This document shows, in pieces, positions 28,319 to 37,600 of a DNA stretch of 53,050 nucleotides. The translations under genes and the position numbers were made by a program. The stretch is from positions 1 to 53,050 of the IMG/VR virus record IMGVR_UViG_3300005095_000123. The stretch is one strand, 5' to 3'. How positions within the stretch are numbered: the stretch's first letter is position 1; every line of letters begins with the position of its first letter. The notes under the pieces are model-generated. The model had not been told where the DNA came from. It made no database searches and saw nothing but the letters and a program-made list of their open reading frames with translations. The stretch comes from a virus.

Positions 28319-29784
28319 TGTCGTGTGAATTCAAAACCCCTACTCCGCCTACGTTGGCGGACATAAAAACTACTCTCGGCGACGTGACGTTGCCCGGGGA
28401 GTTTTCTTTTTCGTTCGCCCTCCCGGATTTTTCGGAAGAGGAGATTCCCGAGCGTCCTGCATTCCTCCGGGTCCCCGACCCACCGGACCTTCGGAAATAC
28501 ATAGAGGAGCTCCCCCTACCCGCCGGCGACGACTTTTACGATGATTTTTTGCGTCGGGTCATCGCCGACGTAAAGCTTTTACAGCGCCAGATTCTCCGTA
28601 AAATCCTTTCTACTTACACGGAAAAGTTTTTGGAAAGCCGCTCGAAGGAGGCGCAGAGAAATTGGAGCGTAATGGACGGGGCCGCCGAGTATGCTTACTA
28701 CACCTTGCAGAGGAGCGTCCTGGAGGACGTGAGGGCCGCCGAGGCGGAGATAAAGCAGAGGATACTCGATCGGTTGGACAAAGCCGCCAAGGATCTTTTT
28801 TCTCTATTTTTGCGGGAGGATGCCGCCAGGATAGAGGTATTGCAGATGGAGTCGCAGATAAATCAAGCCGAGAGGGAGGCGTCTCTACGACGTTTTCGTT
28901 CCCTGGTGGATGCGGCTCTTGCGGAGGGGCGGGCCGTCGTTGCGGAGCTCCGGGCCAAGGTGGCCGCCGCCCGGGAAGTTTATATGCAGAACAGGAAGGC
29001 CATCATGGAGGCCCGTGTGCGGTTCGAGCGGGCGCTTGCGGAGATAGAGAAGGCCGATCTTGCCAATCAGGAGAAGGCCATTGCGTTCGAGCTTGCCGCC
29101 GCCAACGTGGATCTTTTGTTGATGATGGCCGAGATGGAGCTCCTACGAAGGGAGATAGTCGCCCTGGAGGGAAAGAAGTATGCGGCCCTCCTCGGTGTTT
29201 TTGCGGCGGAGATAGACAAGGCCAGAGCCGCTATCGAGCTCTTTCAAATTCCCTACCGCCTGGCCGCCGCCGAGCTTGCCGTTGCCGACGCAAAAATAGG
29301 GGCGCAGAGGTCTTTGTCCCGCCTCAATGCGGCCAAGCTTTCCCTATTGGAGCAGGAGGCCAGGACGGAGATCGCTAAGCTCAGCGCCGCCGAGAACGTG
29401 AACCGCTCCCGCCTGGCCGTCCTCGAGGAGAAGATCAAGGAATATCAGACCCGGATAGGGGCTCTTCTCGGCAGGTTCAAGGCGGGCGTGGCGCACGAAG
29501 AGGCCGCCCAGATTTACGACTTTTCCTCTTACATTTTAAATGAGCTCCTACCGAGGCTCCGTCAGGCTTACATAGAACGGGACGTTCTGCGGGCGGAGCA
29601 CCGCCTAGCGATGGCCGATCTACGGGTAGCGGCGGAGAACTGGGAGGCCCGGGAGAACTACCAGATGATTACTACCGCCGGCGAGAAGCTGGGGACGAAT
29701 GCGAAGACGAGGGAGATAGCACGTGCTACGATAATTGCGAACGCCCGGGTAACGGCGAATCTCATTCACGTGGTAGGAGGGTAA
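28318..29784 (+). CDS. Long coiled-coil virion protein A (488 residues)
   Basis: An N-terminal Pro-rich arm (EFKTPTPPTLADIKTTLGDV and PAFLRVPDPPDLRKYIEELP) is followed from about residue 75 by 400 residues of nearly unbroken Ala/Glu/Arg/Leu helix (EAEIKQRILDRLDKAAKDLF, AELRAKVAAAREVYMQNRKA, and so on). It is probably an elongated trimeric or dimeric rod. The next gene has the same architecture, so the two may be ancient paralogues forming a shared fibre or an internal ejection rod. TAATG and TAAATG junctions to its neighbours. Confidence 0.6.
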   Translation: MSCEFKTPTPPTLADIKTTLGDVTLPGEFSFSFALPDFSEEEIPERPAFLRVPDPPDLRKYIEELPLPAGDDFYDDFLRRVIADVKLLQRQILRKILSTYTEKFLESRSKEAQRNWSVMDGAAEYAYYTLQRSVLEDVRAAEAEIKQRILDRLDKAAKDLFSLFLREDAARIEVLQMESQINQAEREASLRRFRSLVDAALAEGRAVVAELRAKVAAAREVYMQNRKAIMEARVRFERALAEIEKADLANQEKAIAFELAAANVDLLLMMAEMELLRREIVALEGKKYAALLGVFAAEIDKARAAIELFQIPYRLAAAELAVADAKIGAQRSLSRLNAAKLSLLEQEARTEIAKLSAAENVNRSRLAVLEEKIKEYQTRIGALLGRFKAGVAHEEAAQIYDFSSYILNELLPRLRQAYIERDVLRAEHRLAMADLRVAAENWEARENYQMITTAGEKLGTNAKTREIARATIIANARVTANLIHVVGG

Positions 29785-31446
29785 ATGAGCACGTGGATCA
29801 TCCTTCCCGAACCGGACGTTTCCTTTACGCCGTTCGAGGCCGAGTTCACCGGCGGATGGGAGTGCTCCCTCGACAATCCTCCTTTCTTCGAGACGGCCTT
29901 CCGCATCACGGCCCCGGCCATCCCAGACGCCCCGGAACCGGAGATGGAGTGGAAGGTTTATCTCCCTCGGGAGCTGACAAAGCCCTCTTTACGACCCCCC
30001 GAGCGAATAAGCATTCCGTTCTTTACGGTCCCGGAGGCTCCGGAGCTCACGCACACGGAGATAGGGGAACCGCCTACACCGGTTGACGTGGTGGTTGACT
30101 GGCCGGACGTGACCTTCGAGGACGTAGATTTTTCCTTCCCCATCGTCTCGACGCCTACCCGGATAGAGGTGAAGCCGATAACGCTTGACGCCGAGATGGA
30201 GGTCCTCCCGGAGATACCTACGATCCCGGCGGACCCGTCGCAGGTCATTTCCAAACGTTTGGAATGGGCCGTTGACCGGTTTTCCCTGGACGACCTGAAA
30301 GCACTCCTCGAAACCCTTACGGCCAAGGAAGCCAGGTTCGGATTTCCTTTTTCCTTCCAGGGACGGGCGAAGGAGTGGCTGACGGCCAACCTTTACGAGA
30401 TAGACCGAGAGTGGAAGGCCCTCATAGACGACATTCCGGCTGAATTTTCGCCGGAGGTCCTGCGGCAGATAGCCCTCGAGAAGATAAAGTTAAAAATTCA
30501 GGAATGGCTCATTCGGGTGCGGGAGGAGGCGGCCCGCTACGATTATCAGGTAAGCGTCGTGGACATCTATAATAGAGGCGTGGGCGAGCGCCTCGCCCTT
30601 ATGGTCCAAGAATACGAGACGCTGATAAATGCCAGGATACAAGCTCTCGCCGACGCCCTCGACAATTTCATGGGGCTCAGCGAGCTGGAGATGTTTTCTA
30701 TTCGTGTGCGGTCGGCGATGCTCAAGCTCAAGGCCAAATACGCCAATGAAATAACAAAGATTCAGCGGACCGTGAACGCCATTAATCGGCAGATGATCGG
30801 GCTTTACCGAAATGCTTTATCTTTGGTCACGCAGATGGCCGACATTTGTTCGCTGGCCGCCAAGAAGGCGGCGCTCCAGGCCCGCTGGGATTCGACGGCC
30901 TTGTCGTTGCAGGTGGAGCAGGCCCGCTACGCCGAGCTGGACGCCCGCCGGCAGGCCCTCCTCTACGAGTCCGAGACGATAGGGTTGGACTACGGGATCT
31001 TGAACGAACGGGCCGACTTGGCCCTGGAGCAATACGAGGCGTCGCTCGAAGAGCTTGCGGCCAAGCACGAGACCCTTCTTGAAAGCTTCAATTTGTTGAA
31101 GACAACCGCCGACTTGTTGGAAGAGAAGGCTCTTACCGAGAGGGATGCGACGCAGGCGTCGGCCCTGCGGGCGCACGCAAGCCTTGTCCGTCAGGCGGCC
31201 TACGAATACTTGAACGCCATGCGGGTCATCTCGAGCGTAACGGGGTCCTGCGCCTACTATGCGGCGGACCTGCAAGCGGCGGCCAGGGAGATAGAGGCCC
31301 GGACGAACGCCGCCTTGAAGCGGACGGAGGCTTACCAAGACTCGAGCCTCATAAGGGATTGGCTTTACAGCCACGGCGTCATCGCCGCCCAGAATATTCT
31401 TTCGGAGGCCAATATTACGAGCCGACTGGTAGAGGTCTATGAATAA
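29785..31446 (+). CDS. Long coiled-coil virion protein B (553 residues)
   Basis: Same layout as the preceding gene: a Pro-rich beta arm (1-150, with PEPEMEWKVYLPRELTKPS and PPTPVDVVVDWPDVTF), then about 400 residues of helix (RQIALEKIKLKIQEWLIRVR, LNERADLALEQYEASLEEL). Copy 8 of the palindrome encodes SKRLE at the arm-to-helix transition. It ends in a TAATG overlap. A virion rod or fibre shaft, inferred from shape only. Confidence 0.6.
   Translation: MSTWIILPEPDVSFTPFEAEFTGGWECSLDNPPFFETAFRITAPAIPDAPEPEMEWKVYLPRELTKPSLRPPERISIPFFTVPEAPELTHTEIGEPPTPVDVVVDWPDVTFEDVDFSFPIVSTPTRIEVKPITLDAEMEVLPEIPTIPADPSQVISKRLEWAVDRFSLDDLKALLETLTAKEARFGFPFSFQGRAKEWLTANLYEIDREWKALIDDIPAEFSPEVLRQIALEKIKLKIQEWLIRVREEAARYDYQVSVVDIYNRGVGERLALMVQEYETLINARIQALADALDNFMGLSELEMFSIRVRSAMLKLKAKYANEITKIQRTVNAINRQMIGLYRNALSLVTQMADICSLAAKKAALQARWDSTALSLQVEQARYAELDARRQALLYESETIGLDYGILNERADLALEQYEASLEELAAKHETLLESFNLLKTTADLLEEKALTERDATQASALRAHASLVRQAAYEYLNAMRVISSVTGSCAYYAADLQAAAREIEARTNAALKRTEAYQDSSLIRDWLYSHGVIAAQNILSEANITSRLVEVYE
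30249..30264. repeat. Genome-wide 16-bp palindrome, copy 8
   Basis: Perfect TTCCAAACGTTTGGAA inside coiled-coil protein B, read as S-K-R-L-E. Confidence 0.95.
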
Positions 31447-32948
31447 TGCTTTCTCCGAGGAAGCTGTTATTCGAGCACCGGCCCGTCTCTTACTTGCGGA
31501 CCGCCCGCCTCTTGAATTTTGATTATTCTCTTTCGTCACCTACCGTAGGGATCTCTCCCGTTGACCTGATTTTTTACGACGACCCAGAATTCTCGAGAAC
31601 CGTGGCCATCTTGGAGCAGAATTTCTCGATAGACGGGATCTCTTTGAAGATGCATCCGCAGGGATACCGCTACGTCCAGAGGTATAACCCCGACTATTAC
31701 CAAGGATCCTTAGAGCCTTATCCTCATTTGCAGTATTTGTGGAAGGACGAAGGGCCGGTCTTCTTTGCCGTGGGCGTAGGGGTGATGGCGCATTGGGCGG
31801 AGAACGCTCCGCACGACTCGACGCTCATCGGACACGCCTTGGTAAGAGGCTTGTCAGATACGGATTATCCGTCGTGGCCGCCGTGCGTTATGCAACAATT
31901 TCCGTATTTGGTGATGTCCCCGGAAAACACAGAGTTCGTAAAGATAGAGCGGGAAGAGAGCTCTTACCTGGGATGGTATAAGCCTTTCGTCGTCATAGGG
32001 GAGCGGAACGACAAATACTGTGAGCTTTTCTTCGGAGGGGACGAGACGGAACTGAGTGACGAATACTGGCCCCTATTGTCCATGAACTCGACCAAGACCG
32101 TCGGCAGAACCCTGTTTTTGTTTTCTTTTCACACCTACGCCCCGGATCGAGAAGACATAGAGGCCGAGGAGATTTTCGTGCCCTACAACATCCTCGATCG
32201 AGGGAACGCCGTTGGTTCTTACGAGACGAAGGTTTTGTGGGAATCTTTCGGCCCGGACGACGTAGGTAAATATTATTGCTATCGCAATTCTTTTCGCATT
32301 TGGGAGCCCATCGGATTTTTTCTCCTATTCAATCAAGAATACATCCTGAAATTCATAGGGACTTGGTTCGGGCACTATGCGGACACCGCCGCAGATTCTT
32401 TGTCGTGGGGCTATGCTTTGTTTTCTTATTACGTTTTGGACGAGGACTACTTCGACGAGCTCGGCGTTTGGCGGGGATGGGACCAGCTTCATTTATGCTT
32501 CGACGGAGTGGGATGTTCTCCGAGTGTAGTCCTCTCGGCCATAGACACGGGAGGATCAATCGGTTACGAGGACGGCGTTTTTACGTTCGTCACCTATTGT
32601 CCTCGATGGATAGAGAACCGTTATTTTCCTTCTTGTTGTGCTGTTAACCGTTGGTATAAGGAAGGTTACGTCCACGTGGACGAGACCGACGAGGCCCGGC
32701 GGGCCAGGGTCCAACTCTTTTGGGACGCCATTCAAAATGAGGATCTCTCCGTTTTCGACGAGATAGCGACCGGGACCTACCCTTACGACGACGATGGAGA
32801 AAAATATACAAACGACGACAACAATTTCTGGGAGGCCAATGTCGGCGGATTGATCCTCGATCATCCTCTATTCGATTTTTCGGTGGAGACATGGGAGACG
32901 AAGAAAGAAGAAACTTACCACGCCATCCGGTCCCTATTGGGGACGTAG
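31446..32948 (+). CDS. Large tail-region protein (500 residues)
   Basis: Starts in a TAATG overlap. Beta-rich and strikingly aromatic (Tyr, Trp, Phe), with SYLRTARLLNFDYSLSSPTV, RYVQRYNPDYYQGSL, CVMQQFPYLVMSPENTEF and YFPSCCAVNRWYKEGYVHV. The high aromatic content suits a receptor- or surface-contacting virion protein. The C-terminal 60 residues overlap the next gene by 58 bases in another frame. No family recognised. Confidence 0.5.
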   Translation: MLSPRKLLFEHRPVSYLRTARLLNFDYSLSSPTVGISPVDLIFYDDPEFSRTVAILEQNFSIDGISLKMHPQGYRYVQRYNPDYYQGSLEPYPHLQYLWKDEGPVFFAVGVGVMAHWAENAPHDSTLIGHALVRGLSDTDYPSWPPCVMQQFPYLVMSPENTEFVKIEREESSYLGWYKPFVVIGERNDKYCELFFGGDETELSDEYWPLLSMNSTKTVGRTLFLFSFHTYAPDREDIEAEEIFVPYNILDRGNAVGSYETKVLWESFGPDDVGKYYCYRNSFRIWEPIGFFLLFNQEYILKFIGTWFGHYADTAADSLSWGYALFSYYVLDEDYFDELGVWRGWDQLHLCFDGVGCSPSVVLSAIDTGGSIGYEDGVFTFVTYCPRWIENRYFPSCCAVNRWYKEGYVHVDETDEARRARVQLFWDAIQNEDLSVFDEIATGTYPYDDDGEKYTNDDNNFWEANVGGLILDHPLFDFSVETWETKKEETYHAIRSLLGT

Positions 32949-33598
32949 CGCAGGCGTTCAAGGGTCCGCACCACCTTTTATGGAAGCTCCGGGCGGGCCT
33001 TGAGGACGAGATGGGCCTCGGCCCCTACGTCCCGGCGATGGGCGAGGTCTATACGTTCTCCGACGCCAAGGGGCAGGTCTCCGGACATGCCTTATTCCTC
33101 GGCGGCCTGGCCGCCTTGAAACTAAAGGAGTATTCGGTAGAACTTCCGCCGGAGCTACAATGCGGGCCTCATTCGGTAATTTCCGGCTATCCTTACTGCT
33201 TCTACATTTATCCCATCCGTGTGCGGTGTGCGCATGGCCACCACTTCATAGGCGTGCAGATTTTCCGCCTCGTTGGCCTGGACAAGACCGGGAGGGAAAA
33301 GGAACTGCGTCCGCTGGTCGTGGGGCACTTCCCCTACAATCCAGGGGACTGGCCCTACGTTCCCCTCATAGACTGGCCTCGGACGGTAAAAACCTACGGT
33401 ATGATTCCCCTAATTCACTCCCTCTATAAGAAGGTAGAGGGCTGGGAGAACATGAATTATCATGAACGAGAGATGGTAAAGAAGTATGTAGCGGAGAAGA
33501 AGGAATCTCCGACGCAGGACGATTACGAGAAGCAGGCCGCCCTCGGCCTGTATTGGTTTCGTTTACTACCTTACGCAATAGTCTTGGAGGAGGAGTAG
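32891..33598 (+). CDS. Hypothetical protein (235 residues)
   Basis: Starts at ATG 32891 (GGTGGAG upstream), 58 bases inside the previous gene. It is globular, with FKGPHHLLWKLRAGLEDEMG, ALFLGGLAALKLKEYSVELP, CGPHSVISGYPYCFYIYPIR and a CAHGHHF cluster of His and Cys that may bind metal, then a helical tail. It is the last gene before the internal-protein block. No family recognised; virion protein by position. Confidence 0.55.
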   Translation: MGDEERRNLPRHPVPIGDVAQAFKGPHHLLWKLRAGLEDEMGLGPYVPAMGEVYTFSDAKGQVSGHALFLGGLAALKLKEYSVELPPELQCGPHSVISGYPYCFYIYPIRVRCAHGHHFIGVQIFRLVGLDKTGREKELRPLVVGHFPYNPGDWPYVPLIDWPRTVKTYGMIPLIHSLYKKVEGWENMNYHEREMVKKYVAEKKESPTQDDYEKQAALGLYWFRLLPYAIVLEEE

Positions 33599-33600
33599 TA

Positions 33601-34089
33601 ATGGCGGCACCGGTCCAAGGATTGCCATACGCAATAGATTGGGATGCTTTGAGAAACCTGATGCGGGAAAAATACACGATGCGCTACGGGTCGGTCGGTC
33701 CCCGGGACGCCTTACGTAGCGCTCAGGCGTCCTACTATCAGCAACAGGCCGCCGCCATCCCCGTGCAGACGGCCACCGAGGCCGACTACCGTAGGGCCTT
33801 GGCTCAGGAAGCCCTTACGAGGGCGGAGGATCTCATTCCGGCCCAGGCACAGGCGACCAGGGCCAGGGCCGATTATCTTACCGCCGGGGCCTTGGGCGAG
33901 CAGGCCCGTGCTACGTTGCTTATTCCCGCCCAGGCGACGGAGACGATGGCGAGGGCCAAGATGGCCATTCCTATGCAAGCCCTGGGAACGATGACCTCGA
34001 TTACGTCGGCCATCAATCAATGGATACACCCCGACGTGCTCATGGGTCTCGGCGACATAACTGAGCTCTTCCTTGGAGGTTTGAAATGA
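33601..34089 (+). CDS. Ala-rich helical internal virion-like protein (162 residues)
   Basis: GGAGGAGGAG precedes the ATG at 33601; the earlier in-frame start would overlap the previous gene and lacks a ribosome site. It is Ala/Gln-rich and helical with degenerate internal repeats: AAAIPVQTATEADYRRA, then EDLIPAQAQATRARADYL, then TLLIPAQATETMARAKM, then AIPMQALGTM, each about 30 residues apart. This repetitive helical build is typical of internal (ejection) proteins of podoviruses. Coupled to the next gene by ATGA. Confidence 0.6.
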   Translation: MAAPVQGLPYAIDWDALRNLMREKYTMRYGSVGPRDALRSAQASYYQQQAAAIPVQTATEADYRRALAQEALTRAEDLIPAQAQATRARADYLTAGALGEQARATLLIPAQATETMARAKMAIPMQALGTMTSITSAINQWIHPDVLMGLGDITELFLGGLK

Positions 34090-34664
34090 GGAGAACGGCG
34101 CTTCCTACCTTTGAGCAGATAAGTGCACAGGCCGTCCCCGACTGGTGGGGCTACGTCGAGCCCGCAATTCAAGGCGCGGCCCTGCGGATGCAGGAGCAGA
34201 TAAATCCCGTGGGGATCATCATGACCCGCCAGCGTAGGGCGAGGGGCGAGATGCCGTTCTCTCCCGGGACGGCGGCCAATCCCTGGGCCAGGGTGAACGA
34301 GCTCCTGCGCCATCCGGCCATGAACCCCCAGGCCGCCAAATACGTCCTTGACTACGTAACGATGCTCTCCCGGGCGACCGCCGGCGACAGTCAGGCCCTT
34401 CTTGAGGTAGCCAAGCAATGGGACGCCCATCTAAAGGCCATGCTCGACGCCTTTACGAGGGAGACGGACCCGGAGAAGAAGAACGCCCTTATGGGCCAGA
34501 TAGGAAAGCTAACCAGGGTGCGTAACATTCTTTATCAGCGCCTCGGTGTTCCGGTAGAGGCCCCGGCCATGCCGGGAGGCGCTTTGCCGTCACCCATGCC
34601 CGCCGGGCCGCAAGCCGGAGGAGCCATCCCTATCAACCCGCAAACCGGTCTTCCGTTGCGCTAA
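34086..34664 (+). CDS. Internal virion-like protein (192 residues)
   Basis: ATGA-coupled to the preceding Ala-rich protein. Helical with WWGYVEPAIQGAALRMQEQI and VLDYVTMLSRATAGDSQALLEVAKQW, then a Pro/Gly/Ala-rich C-terminal tail (GGALPSPMPAGPQAGG). Together with its neighbours it forms the likely set of ejected proteins. No family recognised. Copy 9 of the palindrome begins two bases after the stop codon. Confidence 0.55.
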   Translation: MRRTALPTFEQISAQAVPDWWGYVEPAIQGAALRMQEQINPVGIIMTRQRRARGEMPFSPGTAANPWARVNELLRHPAMNPQAAKYVLDYVTMLSRATAGDSQALLEVAKQWDAHLKAMLDAFTRETDPEKKNALMGQIGKLTRVRNILYQRLGVPVEAPAMPGGALPSPMPAGPQAGGAIPINPQTGLPLR

Positions 34665-34665
34665 T

Positions 34666-34681
34666 TTCCAAACGTTTGGAA
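34666..34681. repeat. Genome-wide 16-bp palindrome, copy 9
   Basis: Perfect TTCCAAACGTTTGGAA filling the 27-bp gap before the giant virion gene, adjoining its GGAGG ribosome site. Confidence 0.95.
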
Positions 34682-34691
34682 CGGAGGAGTC

Positions 34692-37600
34692 ATGGCCGAG
34701 GAAAAATGGGGAGAGCTGATTAGAGAAGCCCAGAAAAAGGGCATAGACATCAATCAATATATCCTCGAAGGCGTCCCCTATGAGACCCTAAAGAGCTACG
34801 TCGAAAAGATCCCCACCAAACGTGGAGTTCTCGGCGAATTCACCGCCGGGATGGGCCGGGCCGCCCTGGCCGTCGGAGAGGGCGTGGCCGGTCTCGGAGA
34901 GATGCTCCGCATTCCCGGGGCGGAGAAGGCCGCCGAGTTCTTCGAGGAGAAGAAGAAAGCCCTCGCCCCGGCCCCGGACATAGGACTTGCGGCCAAGGTG
35001 GCCGGCTACGTCGGCGAGGCCATTCCCATGTTGGCCGGTGCCTTTCTGGCCCCGGAGGTGGCCATTCCGGCCTTCGGCCTCGAGGCCGCCGGCGAGATCT
35101 ACCACGAACAGCCGGGGGAGAAGAAGTCCGCTCTGCGTGCCCTCGGAGCGGGGGCCGTCGTAGGGGCCGCCGGGGCCATCCCCTACGGGAAGATAGCGGG
35201 TAAGGCGGGCATCCGGGCCGTGTCCCGTGCGGCCACCAAAAAACCCTTCGAGGCCCTGGCCAAGGCCGCCGCTACCGCCGAGAGAAAGGTTCCCCTCAAA
35301 GTGCAAAAGAACATTGCCTACCGCCTGGCCCGCCAGGCCGGGGAGAAGGTGGTCTCCGAAGGTGTAGCGGGGGCCGCCGCCCGGGAGGCCGCATCCCTTC
35401 CCTTAACCTTCTATGGAATGAACCTGGCCTATGAATACGGCCTTACCGGCCAGGCGTCCCCCAGGGATCTCGCCGCTTTCTTCATAAACACCCCGGAGGG
35501 GCGTAGGGAACTACTCGCTCAGGCCATCCTCGGTGCCTTCTTCGGTGCCGGCGGAGAGGGCGTAGAGCGCCGCCTCGGAAAAAAGCCCCTCGAGAAAGAA
35601 ATCCCTACCGAAAAGCCCAGGAAAAAGATCCCCTACGACCGGAAGCTGGTAGAGGAAAAAATAAGAGAAAAAATCTATAAAATGTCCGACGAAGAAATAG
35701 AGAGGTATTTGACCGAGATCGCCTCTAAGCGTCGGGAAAAAATAGTAAGCGACCTAGAAAAATCCTTACGGGAATTCATAAAGTTCGACAATTTGCCTCC
35801 TGTAGAGCGGGATGCAGTAAAGAAAATTTTAAAGGAGTATGCGACCGCCCTCGAAAAGACAGTTTCCGGGATAGAGGCCGAGAGGGAATTGCCTACGCTT
35901 GCCCGCCGGCGGGAGGAGGTGGCCCGGGCCGCCGAGAGGATAGAGCCGGAGAGGATCGTAGAGGAGGCGGTCAAGGAGGTGGAAGCGCAGGAGCCTCCGA
36001 AGCCCCTCGACAAGGAATTTTTACGGGCCATGAAGAAGCTCGAAGAGGGGAAGGTGGAGGGTGAGGGAATTCTCATTCCCACCGAGTTCGGGCTTCTTCC
36101 TCCGGGCGAGGCCGAGAAGAGAAGGGTCCTGCTCGAGGCCCAGCAAGCGCTGGCCAAGCCCCCGTTCGAGAGGACGGCAGAGGATCTTCTCGCCATACGT
36201 AAGGCTAACGAGCTCGGCCTCGAACCACAGGTCCTCACGCCGAAGCAGGAGCCTCCGAGGGAGAATGTATCTCTTATCATCCCGGAGGAAGCGGACAAGC
36301 CCTATCGGAAGATAAGGGACGTTCTGCCGGAGGAGGAGCGCCGGCGGATCATAGAGACCTTCGACAAGATAGCAGACAGGCGTCGGCGGGAAGTCGTCGT
36401 TGACACGGGCCGCAAGCGCATTCGTCTGGTCAAGAAGGCCCGACCGGAAGAGGTGCAGGCCGTCAAGGCGACCGCCCCGGAGCCCGTGGTAGTGGAGAGC
36501 ATCCTCTCCAAGTTCGCCAATCCCATAGAAGAAGGAAAAAGGAAGTTTAGAGTCGAGCTCCCGGAAGGGGAGCGGGAAGTGGCGAAGATGGCCGCCGAGT
36601 GGGCCATGAACTCCTTTTACAACATAGGTAAGCGGACGCTCTTTCCCGAGTGGGCGAAGAAGAGGGGATGGACGCTAAAGGACATCGAGCGGTCCGTAAA
36701 CAAGTTCAAGGAGGACCAGCCCCTTACCAAGAAGGAGTGGTCCATCGTAAAGACTCTTCTTGAAAACGCTCCTTGGGACAAGATTCGGGCCTACGAGGGG
36801 AGGCCCGTGGTGGGAGAGCGGATAGTAGGAGCGCCGGAGGAGATTGCTCCGAGGGAGATAACGCTCGACCACGTGGCCCGGGAGATAGCCGGGGAGACGC
36901 CGGATGCAGTCCGCCGGCGGACCGCCGAGATGATCTACGAGGTGGCCTCTCAATCTCCGTTTTCTCCTACGGCGGCGGTGCAAAAGCTCTTGCAGATCCT
37001 TCCGCCCCGGATAGCGAAGACCCTTCATGCCTATGCCCGCAATCCCGAAAAGTCCAGGATAGGCGAGATCATCAAGAGGATTACGTCGGAGGACCCGACG
37101 GACGAGGCCGTGAGGGCCGAGCTGATAAACGAACTCGAAGGAGAACTTCGTCGCTGGAGCGATAAGATCTTCACGGCCACGGACTACGAAAATCTGCACC
37201 AGTTGGCGAGGGAGAATCCCATTCGGGTCCTCGAGGGGCTGGAGCGTCTGCGTGAGCGCTACACTGGGATCAAGACCGACCCCGAGGTCTATCGTGGGAT
37301 CATGGAGGATATTCAGCGGGCCGTTGACGAGGCCAACGAGGCCGTGCGCCGGATGCTCGAGGAGAATCCCGCCTTCGACTTCGGCATAGCCGACATTGTG
37401 GAACGAAAGCCGGTCGAGTGGACGACGGTCGGGCCGTTCGTGGCCGTAAAGGTTCCGCTACTAAAGATAAAACACGGAGTCCCGTTGGAAGAGCGGACGG
37501 ATTATAACTTTCTCCGCCGCTACCTGGAGAATCTGGACATGGAGAACCCGGTAGATGCGGCGACGGCGGAGGACGTGCGGCTCGCAATGATGGATCTCGA

